Assembly (NCBI GenBank): GCA_963575745.1
Contig: CAUYUJ010018469.1
Coordinates: 1 to 25,000, forward strand
Length of the DNA: 25,000 nt
Direction of reading: 5' to 3'
Origin: Prorocentrum cordatum
Lineage: Eukaryota; Sar; Dinophyceae; Prorocentrales; Prorocentraceae
The notes under the pieces are model-generated. The model was not told the origin of the DNA. It was given only the letters and a program-made list of their open reading frames with translations, and did not search any database. Below, one piece after another: positions 8,136 through 17,899 of this stretch; positions within the stretch are counted from its first letter, which is position 1, and the number at the start of each line of letters is the position of its first letter. The position numbers were made by a program, and so were the translations under genes.

Positions 8136-8342
8136 CACACACACACACACACACACTCACACACACTACCCCACACAGCACCAACACAACAACTAAAATT
8201 CACACACAGACACCAACACACACAACACACACTCACTCGCGCACACGCACGCGCGCACGCACGCACGCACGCACGCACACCCACCCACCCACCCACCCAC
8301 CCGCCGACCCACCCACGTACGCACGCACGCACGCACACACAG
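6215..8342. repeat. CA/CACG/CACACAG compound satellite, 2.1 kb
   Basis: The C/A-rich strand is the plus strand throughout. Sub-blocks are CACG and CA runs (6219-6540); mixed ACAC/CGCA (6540-7000); GCGCAC runs (near 7085-7160); 7-bp CACACAG arrays (near 7170-7262, 7366-7440, 7481-7512); (CA)n with C-runs (7700-8160); and CACG then CCCA runs (8240-8340). A short island of more complex sequence lies at 6990-7105. Long frames here are poly-His/Thr or poly-Cys/Val artefacts. Confidence 0.95.
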
Positions 8343-8350
8343 ACCTTGCG

Positions 8351-8510
8351 TTAGGTCGGGCATGTCCTCCTACAGGCGGATTTTGGACGAAGAGTAAAAA
8401 ATAGTCAAAACTATTCGAAGATCGGAAAAAGTGCTTAGAAAAATCGTCCCCAGACTACTTTCTGGACTATTTTTGATTATTCCTCCTGTAGAGGGACATG
8501 CCCGACTTAA
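8351..8510. mobile_element. MITE-like element, copy 2
   Basis: 160 bp from TTAGGTCGGGCATG at the left to CATGCCCGACTTAA at the right. The terminal inverted repeats extend about 30 bp (CTACAGGCGGA against TCCTCCTGTAGAG). Inside, AAAATAGTC and GACTATTTTT pair as well, so almost the whole element is a hairpin. It is the best-preserved of three copies in the window. It was inserted between the CA satellite and a unit of the 120-bp repeat family. Confidence 0.8.
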
Positions 8511-8524
8511 TGCTAGGGCTGTCT

Positions 8525-8640
8525 CTGGAGCGCTGTCGGCGAGGCGCAGCTGCTGGAGCGCACCCCAGGGCTGAGCAAAATAGCGCCATAGAACCAGCAA
8601 GAGCGACTGGCGAAGTTGCAGGCGGCCCCGGGGGTGAGCT
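8525..8640. repeat. Solo diverged unit of the 120-bp repeat family
   Basis: The sequence CTGGAGCGC..TCGGCGAGGCGC followed by CTGCTGGAGCGCACCCC matches the core of the tandem array at 16330-16900 (GGAACGCCCTCGGCGAGG then CTGCTGGAACGCACCCC). It lies immediately right of MITE copy 2. Confidence 0.6.
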
Positions 8641-8922
8641 GGTCGGCTCCTGAGAAGATCGGTCAGGGGGGGGAACGAAGGCAAATCCGCTCAAATCGGT
8701 CCCGGACCACTGCCGGGGTCCATCTGGTATAGTGTTTCATCCTGGATCCGTTTCTGACCACTCCGAAGGCCCCAGAACGACTGAAAAGGGCAAACCAACC
8801 TTTTTCGAATCCAGCACCTCGAACCTCGCCCGACCATCCTGCTGGCGGGAACCAGTGCTGGGCCACCTCTGACCCCCAGCCGACTCCAACAATCGGGGCT
8901 CCCTGAACGGGGGCATTACTAA
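8641..8922. other. Unassigned sequence with a fragment shared with 9617-9680
   Basis: TTTCATCCTGGATCCGTTTC (8735-8754), followed by CTGACC and GAAGGCCCCAG, resembles TTTTCATCCTGAATCGTTTC and CTGACGGCCCCGAGGGCCAG at 9617-9655. No gene was recognised. Confidence 0.4.
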
Positions 8923-9115
8923 GGGGGCTCAGGCTTTGCCATATGCCCTTGCTTTGAAGGGGCCCAAGGACACACAACTAAATACACACAAATAACAGGA
9001 TTCCCCATATGTTCCATATTTTTTGGGTTTTTGCCTTCCCCCCCTCTTTCCATATTTTGCAATATTTTCTTGGAATCGACGGTTAATTGTGTCTGTGTGT
9101 TTTTTGTCCCTCCTG
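8923..9115. repeat. Dispersed repeat family E, copy 2
   Basis: Homologous to 4238-4400 but with about 27 extra bases after GGGGGCTCAGG. The copy is bracketed by two near-identical 22-bp sequences, GGCTCCCTGAACGGGGGCAT (about 8897-8916) and AGCTCCCGAAACGGGGGCAT (about 9149-9168). Confidence 0.6.
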
Positions 9116-9339
9116 ATGTTTACCATGCCCCCGTCTACGGCGTCCAGAGCTCCCGAAACGGGGGCATAGCCAAGCGTGGAACTCGGTGTTCTCCCTGCTC
9201 CCGCTTGCGATGTAAAGCCGCACAGACCACCCTCAGAAGAAGCACCCCGACAAGAAAGGCGCTTCGTAAACGAGCCCACGGAAGGAACTGAACAGGGCAA
9301 GGATGTCTAGTAAACGCCCATGGTCGTGAAGCCTGATGC

Positions 9340-9520
9340 TACAGTGGAGGCCAGGCTTCAAGAAACCTTCCACAAGAAACCCAACCCTGAGACCCCAGGA
9401 CGTCCATGGATTTTTGGTGTGGGAACGTCACGCTCTCCAGAGCAAAACCATCGAAACCCAAGACACCCAGGGCACCCTGGAAGCAAGCAGGGTGCCTCTT
9501 GGCATAGGTCTCCGCTGTAT
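9340..9520. repeat. Dispersed repeat family B, copy 2
   Basis: Nearly colinear with copy 1, starting TACAGTGGAGGCC and including CCTTCCACAAGAAACCC, TTTTTGGTGTGGGA and CATCGAAACCC. The minus-strand frame (LGFRWFC, PTPK, GFLWKVS) is open up to a TGA just after GFLWKVS. Confidence 0.8.
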
Positions 9521-10065
<545 letters not shown>

Positions 10066-10186
10066 AGGAGGAGGAGGAGGAGGAGGAGGAGGAGGAGGAG
10101 AGGAGAGGGGGGGGGGAAGGAGGAGGGGGAGGGGGACGAGGAGGAGGAGGAGGAGGAGGAGGAGGAGGAGGACTGACTGACTGACT
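10066..10186. repeat. GGA tract and short (GACT)n
   Basis: GGA/GAG repeats run from the end of the CAG tract to about 10171, followed by four GACT units. Confidence 0.9.
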
Positions 10187-10791
10187 ATGACTTGGATCCA
10201 ACGTGTCGTCAAGTGCCTCTGACACCACCTCTTGCAGTGTGGAACCAAAAATTGCAGCATCAATCTGGATCTGTCGGGGCAAGCCCCCTCGCTACGCACA
10301 AGCGCGCGGGTGCCATTCAGCACTCTGGCACTGCACGCACCCTACTCCTGCGCGGGCAGGCTAGGGGCATGCGTGCACTCGGATCTATAATTGCATGCAC
10401 CTGTCTTGCCTTTGCACGTCTAGCAACGAGCACTTTAACGTGTTCCGGAACAGCGTTTCCGGAGCACGTTGGAATATCTATGCCGCTGTCTTGCCTTTGC
10501 CGCGCCTGCCTCGGACTCGACTCTTACCTTTGTCCTGCCGAACAGGCTGGGGGCGAGGAGTGAGGAGAGCGGGGTCAACTGAGGATTGCAAAACTGACGC
10601 TGGCTGACTAGGAGCAAGAGCGGCACTCAGGCAGCCCGCGGTCTCCAGAGCTCGGTAGCGCTGACTGTCGCGAAACGCGGGCGGCGCCGAGCGCGGGGCC
10701 CCTCGGCTCTGGCTGCTCTGGTTCAAGTCTGGCGTCACGAGTCGGGCTCGCGTCTGAACCTGTGGAACTGGTTCTCCCACGAGCTCCAGTA
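10187..10791. other. Unassigned sequence 3' of the LINE
   Basis: This is the 3' flank, possibly the 3' UTR, of the LINE on the minus strand. No poly-A or simple tail marking the LINE end was found. A short minus-strand stretch at 10190-10282 reads like protein (DAAIFGSTLQEVVSEALDD) but could not be assigned. Confidence 0.35.
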
Positions 10792-11600
10792 TTACTTCGT
10801 CGTGTGGACGAGGCGGTTCAGCTCGCGCTGGAGTGGCCCCCGCGGTGCTGCGCCCAACTTACGCTGGCCTCCCTCTTTCCTGATCTCGGCGGTGATGATG
10901 TCCGGAATCAGCTTCATGTTGCGCTCGTGCAAGTCGAAGGAAAAGATTAGCCGCACTTTCTCCTTCTTGTTGGAGGCCTTGTTCTTCTTCGCCTGGAAGT
11001 GGGTGATGCAGCTGCCCAACGGCTCCGACCCCTCCGCACAGACCACCGTGCACCAGAACTCCTCGAGCACCTTCTTGGCTTCCGGGTCCACCAGGGTCGC
11101 CAGCCCTTTGATCGTCGCCGCTGCGATCACCAGGTGCGGCGGGCCGAGGGCCGCCGTGTCGGTCTGGCTGTCCATCTGTCGGTCTGGCTGTCCATCATGT
11201 GTTGCTCCTTCAGCTCCTTGGCGTCGGCGTCGTATTGCTGGCCTGCTTGAAGGGCGAAAGTGGGGGGCGGTTTGGCTGCGTCCATCTCCCAGGCCTCGTG
11301 CACTGTGGCCTGCAGGTCCTGTGCGTCTTTGGCGACTACGAGCGCCAGCTTGGCCGAGGTGGCCGCGATCTGCTCCACCCCGTCCCAGTCCTTGCCCTTG
11401 CCCGCGCCCTTGCTCTTGAACTGCTTGTTGGGGTCGTTCTGGTCCGATGCCGCCGTGAGCCCCCTCTTGCCCGCCCACGCTGGTCCAGTGGCGAAAGCGT
11501 CAACCATGGCTGTGCCCCCTGCTGTGCCTGATGCCGCCTCCGCCGCCGCTTCGCCCGGCATCTTGTCGCGGGGCGCCGTCTGGGCGCGAGGCGGCCGCGG
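10792..11600 (-). pseudogene. LINE C-terminal extension, frame broken by a 20-bp duplication
   Basis: In one minus-strand frame the sequence reads KQFKSKGAGKGKDWDGVEQI and AKLALVVAKDAQDLQATVHE down to about 11197. In another it reads HLVIAAATIKGLATLVDPEA, FSFDLHERNMKLIPDII and RKLGAAPRGPLQRELNRLV down to TAA at 10792-10794. The two frames meet exactly at the tandem duplication 11157-11176/11177-11196, whose 20 bp shift the frame. The segment looks like an authentic protein tail. Its function is unknown; I recall similar tails on dinoflagellate RT proteins, but this was not checked. Confidence 0.6.
11157..11196. repeat. 20-bp tandem duplication inside the LINE
   Basis: TGTCGGTCTGGCTGTCCATC occurs twice back to back. 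Twenty is not a multiple of three, so the duplication shifts the LINE reading frame. Confidence 0.9.
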
Positions 11601-12510
11601 TCGGGGCCGAGGTCGGTCGGCGCGCTGGAGTCGGAGGCTGCAAACTTGTCCGGGGAAAATGGCTGCAAATGCGGGCAAAGAACTGTTGTTTGTCGTTGTC
11701 CGCATACCCGCATATTCTGCATCTCTGGTCAAAGTCCTCCGCTGGTTTCATCGTTCTGCTTCTGTCCGAGGGGCATTGTCCACGCAGAAAGGCCTTCATA
11801 AGATGCCTGCCCGCTGCGCTCCGTTCCCCGAAGATCGCACCGCAACTTACGCACTCATTGTTTAAGGTCAGGAGGAAGGCGAGGTTGCTGAGCCTGTGCT
11901 TGCTTCGCATATGTGGTATTAATGCTTTGCGCGATCCAAAGCACACTCCGCACACCATACCTTCAAGCTGTGATCCTGAGAGAGTCGGCGCAAGCACAAG
12001 CATGTTTGGCAGTGTCGGCGCAGCAACATCGCCCATGAGCTCAAATCTCCACGGCGAAATCTCTGACAGGACCGTCTCCTCCTCCGCTACGTCTGCTGCT
12101 GCTATACTAGAGCTAAGGCCTGGGGGTGGGATGGTGCGGACTCGGTAGGCCTGGCGGAGTTCCTTGGGGTCCTGAACACGAAGGGCCACCTGGAAATCAG
12201 ACTCAAAGAGGTTACCTGGTTCTATATCGAGGTCTCCGATCTTACTCGCAAAGATGTCAGTGCGGCAGGCCTCCTCTAGGTCTTCAACGACTCGCTTAGC
12301 CCATTCGTTACACAGTGGGTGAAGCGCACCATCATCACAGACCGTCGGTTCTGTCTCCAGCTCCAGTTGTCCGAAGATAGCCGTCAGTAGCTGCTGATGC
12401 CGCGTAGGTTCCAACAGTGCTTTACGAATCCATGAGAGACGTCTGACAGTGGCCTCCATCTGAAGTGGGAGAATACGCCAGTGCCTGAGAACCTCGTAAC
12501 TGGTTAGACT
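11500..12510 (-). pseudogene. LINE C-terminal zinc-finger region
   Basis: It is in the same frame as the RT, separated only by TGA 12511-12513. The first recognisable stretch is SYEVLRHWRILPLQMEATV, then RRLSWIRKALLEP. Three Cys/His groups follow: CGVC...HMRSKH (C-x2-C-x9-H-x4-H, near 11952), CVSCGAIF...GRHL...GQC, and CRICGYADN...ICSHF (near 11718). Such fingers probably bind nucleic acid. The end near 11502 lies in a Pro/Ala/Arg-rich stretch after a frameshift, so the last 40 or so codons are probably out of frame. Confidence 0.7.
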
Positions 12511-14715
12511 TCAAGTCGATCCGCCCTCCAAGTGCCTTGTAGCCTGTCCCCTCATAGCATTCCTGGCCAAACCTGCCACCGTCATAGTAAGTGTTCTGTA
12601 CTCCGACTTCGTCGGGCAGTAGCTCTCTATGCAACTGAGACCTGTGTTCACAACTTTGCATATGAGGACCGAACGTTTCCATTTATATGGGATCCCCGCT
12701 TTGAGCCAAAATCCCCCCATCTCCTTGAAAGCCCTGATCATCGCATGCACGCATTGTTTCACTTCCGCTCCGAATGTGTTGGCCGTGTTTAGATGTGGCC
12801 CCAGATGCCGCGCCGACTGTGCCGCGCGCCCCGGGAGTGCATGCTGCTTGCTCCTATGCTGCCGGCACTGCGCAACCGATCCTGCCCCCTGCATCCTGAC
12901 CGTGCTCTCCTGTTTGTCCCGATTTTGATGCAGGCCAAACCTGATCAACCTAGCGTCTAGCATCTCGTCTGCCTGGCGCGCTTGTCGTGCTAAGTCCGCC
13001 GCGGGATGCCGCGCTTTGCTGAGCAATCTCTTCTGGAGGTCGCCTGAGTATTTGAAGAGGCCAGGGCATTGTGGCTTCTCAAAGAAAGGGTAATGCGCCT
13101 GCAATGCCTGATCACACGGGAAAGACGCAAGGCAGTCCTGCTTCCACTGTTCTACGGGGTGGGAGAACATAGCCACAAAGTTGTAGACCATATACGGATC
13201 CCCTATGATCCCGCCGCGCCCTGGTCGCATCAGCAGAGGGTCCTGCTGGTCACGGCGCGGGACCGAGAAAACGCAACTCCTGCACCTCTGTTCCCCCAGC
13301 CCCCACGCGTCCTGAGTAGGTAATTCCTGGGTCGCCGCGCCCATGCTTAGCCAGTCGCCGCTGGCGAAAGCATTAGACATATCTTTGAGTACCACAGCAT
13401 AGGATACCCCAGCTCTGGACAATCGATCCTGTGTAATCATGCTAGCCATAACTGTTCCCTCCCGTCGTCGCTCATTCACAATCCCGTAGTCCTCGCCCCT
13501 CCAAGGTTGAGCCCCTCCCCGTTCCAATTGTGCAGCGTAGTGACACTTCCCAAACGGATCCAGAACGTGGTAGATCCTTTTACCCCTGGGCCCCGTCTGG
13601 TTGTTTTTTCGTACTGCTGTAGCCTCGCTAATGTGCCATTCTGCCGGGGCCCGTTTGGTGATGCGGATCTGTCGGAAGGCCTGCTCAAGTTCGCTCCTGA
13701 AGCTCTTGGGGAAGATGCGGGGCCTCTCGATGCCTATTCCTCCTCTGTCTTGGACCTCGGGGGGTTTGGTAAGCATCATCCTCCAGGCTTCTGCGGGAGC
13801 CGTGCCTACTGGGTGGGCCCTGCGGAGCCCTGTCCTATAGAGCCTGCGGGCGACTTTCTTCATGTCCTGCTGGGCGAGGCCGATCGCATCATTCAGTGTC
13901 GCAAGATCGGGGGGGCGGGCACGGTGGCGGGACTCCTCTCTCAGCTCCTCTCTGGTCGTCGTCCTGGCCTCCATCCCTCCTTGTCCTCCTGGGAGCCTCC
14001 AGAAGTCCTCCCACTCCTGTCGAGTCGGCATGCTGGTGACCACGCTGCGATAGTTCCTGCGCCGTCGTCCCAACTGCGTGCCTGCCAGAAGCCTACTCAG
14101 TCTGCCCACCTCCGCCAAATCCTTCCTGCTCCATGCCCCCCACAGCTCCTCCACTCTCCCCGCTCCTATTTGTTGCCGAGCCTCTCTCCTCATACGCGCG
14201 CACTTCACCGTCAGGGCTTTAAGGCGAGACTGTGTGTTCATCATTTGCTGCTCCGTCCCCTCGCCCTGTTGCTCCCTGATGTTCCGTCGTTTCGCAAGCA
14301 CATCCGATCGCCCCTGCTGGAGTCGTCGGTCAGTGTCGGTTCTGCCGGACCCGCTGCTAAAGTGTTTAGCCGCCACACGGTGCACAATTTCCGTGAGCGC
14401 TCCGACTGTCGCCGTGCTGTCGCCTCCAGCCCTAATATCACTCAGCTCCTCCTCTCTCCTCGTGACCTCCTCCTCCACCTCCGCGACGAATGCTGCTCTG
14501 CCCACGTTTCTCCTGACACCCGCTACTAAAGCTTGCCGGTCCCATCTGACTCGTCCTTGTGGTTTATGCCCAAATACTTTCGGCATAGATATAGTAGCAT
14601 GTGTAGGGACGTGGTCTCGTAGTTCGCGGCAAGGTATGACCTGCAGTCGCCGGCCCATGCGGCACAGTGGTCCCGCCGTCTGAACAAGCGGACGCCACTC
14701 CTGCGGCAACAAAAG
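12511..14715 (-). pseudogene. LINE reverse transcriptase, catalytically impaired
   Basis: An uninterrupted frame of about 730 codons follows directly on the TAA at 14716-14718. It begins with the end of the endonuclease (RELRDHVP). A long basic, Arg-rich linker follows. The RT then shows PAEWHISEATAV and GKRIYHVLDPFGK (fingers), motif A LKDMSNAF (about 13365-13386, catalytic Asp present), motif B-like GIIGDPYMVYNF, and motif C KYSGDLQKRLL at 13039-13050, where the usual YADD/YxDD is YSGD. The Gly in place of the first motif C Asp should abolish activity. NRDKQEST follows, then a thumb-like region. TGA (12511-12513) ends the frame, but homologous sequence continues in the same frame beyond it. 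Confidence 0.8.
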
Positions 14716-14718
14716 TTA

Positions 14719-15472
14719 ATCGATCTGGGACTTATGTTTTTCAGCGAAGAAGGTCGGCCGCCAGTGGTCGTGAGGGCTAGCCGCATACAGATGATGACGC
14801 TCTGAAATCCCACGAGGGCGTTGCCCCGCTCCCCCTGGGAGGCGCTCGGGGGCACCCCCAGGTCCGACCGCCCAGCTGTGGATTGGTTCCCCCTTATGGC
14901 TTTTGTCCCATACCATCGTTGACGTCGCCACCTATGATAATCGTCGTACTTGGGCCCGCCTGAGCCGCCTGTTGGTCGATCCAATCCGAGAGGGTCTTGG
15001 CAATGCGTTGATACTGCCGTCGTTCAGCCGTGGTTCGAGGCTGAGGCGGGTAATATACACATATGTACTTCACACGCTGTCCACCTAGTTGTAGTGTCGC
15101 TGAAATACCCCTACCATGTAATATGTCAGGTGGTGCCGCTGTGTCCAGAAGTAGTGCGTGCTGCCATTTCCCCCTCCAGATAATCATGCATCCCGCCGAT
15201 TTGTCGCTGTACGCCGCTCCCTCCCTCCACCCACTCTCCACATACCTGCACCTGCCCCCCCCTTGTGTAGTGATGTAGCCCATCTGCTCCGTTTCACCTG
15301 AGGGTCGGCGTCGGGTCGTCCCTGCAAGGCCGATGAGGTCGAAGTTGTGACATTCCTCTCATATTTCGAGTAACCTGTCGGCGGCACAGTGCATAGGGTT
15401 GTAAAACAGAACTGCAAGAGAAGCCATCCGAACCGCACTCGTGAGGTGTAAGCGCGGGCTGATAAACATGTG
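14719..15472 (-). pseudogene. LINE endonuclease (EEP) domain, broken
   Basis: It starts at ATG 15472 or ATG 15427 (MASLAVLFYNPMHCAADRLL). It contains EECHNFDLIGLAG, then RVKYICVYYPPQP, and the Mg-binding-type motif GGDVND. After the frameshift near 14895-14931 it continues with HDHWRPTFFAEKHKSQID, where TAA (14716-14718) follows. The last part of the domain, with DHVP, lies beyond that stop in the next entry. The motif series matches the EEP fold of LINE endonucleases, which nick target DNA. The in-frame TGA at 15359-15361 sits between EI and EECH. Confidence 0.75.
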
Positions 15473-15795
15473 ACAGGGAAGGAGTGAATGGTTTCCCTGA
15501 GGTGTGCTGGCCACCCGATCGCCGCTTGACCTCGCGGTGGCTAGGAGGAGGAGGAGGAGGAGGAGGAGGAGGAGGAGGGGGAGGAGGAGGAGGAGGAGGA
15601 GGAGGAGGAGGAGGAGGACAGCGCCGTCATAGCAGGCATGCTCGAGGATAGCGTTTGATCTGATACGTCCTCACCAGGCATGATCGACGGACCGATGCGG
15701 AGAAACAAAACATAAACATCCCCCGATCTGGATGCTTGGACTCGACGCGAGATGATGGATGCTAACTTCTGTGCTGAGTGCTGATCCCCCAATCT
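15473..15795. repeat. GGA tract and LINE 5' flank
   Basis: GGA repeats fill 15543-15620. The rest holds no recognised gene. ACGTCCTCACCAGGCATGATC at 15665-15685 is an exact inverted copy of 18133-18153. Confidence 0.7.
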
Positions 15796-16160
15796 CCGCT
15801 GCTGCTACTTGAGCGCTTTTCCTCTGTCTTCTCTTCCTCACACTGCTGCTGTTCCTCCTCCTGTTCCTCCTCCTGCTGCTCCTCCTCCTCCTCCTCCTCC
15901 TCCTCCTCCTCCTCCTCCAATTGATAAGTCCTCCTCCTCCTACTCCTTCTCCTCTTCTCTTTCAGCTTTTCTCCTCCTCCTACCTCCCCTCCTCCTCCTC
16001 CTCCCTCCTCCTCCTCCTCCTCCCCCACCTTCCAATCCTTACTCCTCTCCTCTCCTCTCCTTTCCTCCCCTCCCCTCCCCTCCCCTCCCCTCGCCTCCCC
16101 TCCCTTCCCTCCCCTTCCCCTCCGCCTCCTGCTCCTGCTCCTCCGCCTCCCTCTCCTCGT
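15796..16160. repeat. Pyrimidine-rich CTC/CCT tract
   Basis: Nearly continuous TCC, CTC and CCCCT words on the plus strand, with CTGCTG near 15843. Low complexity, no gene. Confidence 0.9.
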
Positions 16161-16199
16161 CCTATAAAGGCGCCTCATCGAGGGCGCCAGGCCGCCGCG

Positions 16200-16900
16200 G
16201 AGGGCACCAGGGCGCTGGAAAACCCCGCGGTCGCCTGGCCGCCACTGCCGCGAGGGCCAGCGTGGTGGGGCCCAGGGCCTGGCTGGGGCCGACCCTGGGC
16301 CGTCTCCTCTCCTGCCCCCCTTCAGGGCACCCCCGGAGCGCCCTCGGCTAGGCGCGGCTGCTGGAACGCACCCCGCGGCAGGAACGCCTGCCGGGGACCG
16401 ACGACAGCGCCCGAACGCCCCGGCAGCTTCGCCAGCCCTGCCCCGCGGCAACCCCGGAACGCCCTCGGCGAGGCGCGGCTGCTGGAACGCACCCCGCGGC
16501 AGGAACGCCTCTGGGGACCGACGAAAACGTCAGGACACCCCGGCAGCTTCGCCAGCCCTGCCCCGCGGCACCCCCGGAACGCCCTCGGCGAAGCGCGGCT
16601 GCTGGGACGCACCCCGCGGCAGGAAAGCCTTCGGGGACCGACGGCAACGTTCTCGTGAACCATTCCCCGCGGCCCCCCCGGAACGCCCTCGGCGAGGCGC
16701 GGCTGCTGGAATGCACCCCGCGACAGGAAAGCCTCCGGGGACGGACGAAAACGTCAGGACACCTCAGCAGCTTCGCCAAGCATGCCCCGGCATCCTCGGA
16801 ACGCCCTCGGAGAGGCTCGGCTGCTGTAACGTACTCCGCGGCAAAAAAACCTTCAGGAACCGACGAAATCGCCAGCATTCCCCAGCCGTGTCGCCAGACC
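16200..16900. repeat. Tandem array of about 120-bp GC-rich units
   Basis: The word GGAACGCCCTCGG, or a one-base variant, starts at 16335, 16456, 16576, 16680 and 16798, giving spacings of 121, 120, 104 and 118. Each unit also has GGCTGCTGGAACGCACCCCG, CAGGAACGCCT-like and CAGCTTCGCCA. Because 120 is a multiple of three, frames stay open on both strands. On minus they read as 40-residue repeats such as GVPAAGCVPAAAPRRGRSGG. Symmetry of openness argues against calling a gene, though an expressed repeat protein cannot be excluded. Confidence 0.85.
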
Positions 16901-17043
16901 CGCCCCACCTGACCCGCAGCGTTACGAAGACGACCGCGGGTGGTCGGCAGCACGCCTGTCGGCCGCGGGCCCAGGGCAGCCCTGAGCCGGCCTGGCGCGG
17001 GCCCGGACTTCTTGAGGGCGCTGCCGCCGCGTGCAGTTGTGGC
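16901..17043. other. Unassigned GC-rich spacer
   Basis: It lies between the 120-bp array and the GAT tract. Nothing was recognised. Confidence 0.4.
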
Positions 17044-17046
17044 TGC

Positions 17047-17120
<74 letters not shown>

Positions 17121-17170
17121 ATGATGATGATGATGATGACGATGATGATGATGATGATGATGATGAGGAG
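17044..17170. repeat. (GAT)n tract
   Basis: About 40 GAT/ATG triplets on the plus strand with isolated TTA and GAC interruptions, ending in GAGGAGGAAGAGG. Confidence 0.95.
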
Positions 17171-17489
17171 GAAGAGGAGGACCAATGTAAACCCTGGACT
17201 CATCAACCTTTCCTCCTGGTGGAAGTGCCCTGTTGGAGGACAACAAGTTTAGAATCCTGAGCTGTGCCAGAACTCCATTCCTGGGACTCCGAAACCGCGA
17301 CTCACCGACACAGTCACGCCTTGACGCCCCTGAATCGGGCCACAGTGCTATAGATATACACACAAATATACAACATTCAACACCACGCATCAATGCAACT
17401 GTTGCGCCCTGACATTGAAACACCGTGCCGAAGCATACACTTATAATGTTGACCATGAGAACCTTTGACATTGCGGTACGCTCTTAAGA
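17171..17489. other. Unassigned unique sequence
   Basis: More balanced base composition; no gene, RNA or repeat was recognised. Confidence 0.4.
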
Positions 17490-17895
17490 CGGAGCGTGCG
17501 CGGCGCTCCGGCGAAGACCGCATTTTGAGCAGGTGCCGCCCTCCATCCGTGAAGCTCGCCCAATCTTTTACAAGGAATGTGCGCGGCGCAAGAGCAAGCA
17601 CCACACGTTGAAACAAAAAGGCGCCCTCCATCCGTGAAGCTCTCGCAAACTTTGAAGACGATCGTGCGCGGCGCTGAAGCGAGAACCACTGTTGAAAACT
17701 ACCCGCCCTGTATCCGTGGATCTCCGGCAAACTTCGACAACGAATGTGCGCGGCGTGAGGGCGAGAATCGCATGTTGAAAACCACCCACCCTCCATTCGT
17801 GAAGCTCTGGCAAACTCTGACAACGAAAATGCGCGGCGTGAGGGCGAGAATCGCATTTTGAAAACCACCCGCCCTCTATCCGTGAAGCTGTTTGG
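17490..17895. repeat. Tandem array of five units of about 83 bp
   Basis: TGCGCGGCG starts at 17497, 17580, 17665, 17747 and 17830, giving spacings of 83, 85, 82 and 83. Each unit contains GCGAGAA-like, TTGAAAACCACC, GCCCTC.ATCCGTGAAGCTC and CAAACT sequences. A minus-strand frame stays open across the whole array with repeating words (RASRMEGG, FSPSRRAFS), although unit lengths are not multiples of three. Repeat protein or non-coding minisatellite cannot be distinguished here. Confidence 0.85.
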
Positions 17896-17899
17896 CGAC

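Larger units (their letters stand above)
10792..15472 (-). mobile_element. Decayed LINE (EEP endonuclease, reverse transcriptase, zinc fingers, C-terminal extension)
   Basis: Reading the minus strand, one polypeptide of about 1550 codons can be followed in order. It has an N-terminal EEP endonuclease (15472-14600), a reverse transcriptase (core about 13700-12950), a post-RT region, Cys/His fingers (11952-11650), a Gly/Lys-rich linker and a conserved C-terminal segment ending at TAA 10792-10794. This single-ORF order is that of EEP-type non-LTR retrotransposons. The frame is broken by TGA at 15359-15361, a frameshift near 14895-14931, TAA at 14716-14718, TGA at 12511-12513, a frameshift near 11500-11640 and a 20-bp tandem duplication at 11157-11196. 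One RT catalytic aspartate is replaced. The copy is dead. No RNase H domain was seen. Element ends and target-site duplications are not resolved. Confidence 0.85.

Noticed and set aside
6037-8338. Very long His/Thr/Pro-rich and Cys/Val-rich open frames
   Set aside because: They are translations of the CA satellite and open in several phases and on both strands; no gene signal exists.
6215-8342. CRISPR-like array in the CACACAG blocks
   Set aside because: Units are 7 bp with no unique spacers, and the setting is eukaryotic.
7700-8342. Telomeric repeat
   Set aside because: The units are CA and CCCA, not the TTTAGGG type expected for this lineage.
8805-8835. TTCGAATCC on the plus strand, a possible tRNA T-loop
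   Set aside because: No pairing stem on either side and no upstream tRNA structure.
12690-12715. TTGAGCCAAAAT, resembling part of the spliced leader in reverse complement
   Set aside because: It lies inside the LINE coding sequence (codons for FWLKAG), is only 12 bases long and has no leader-like flank; treated as coincidence.
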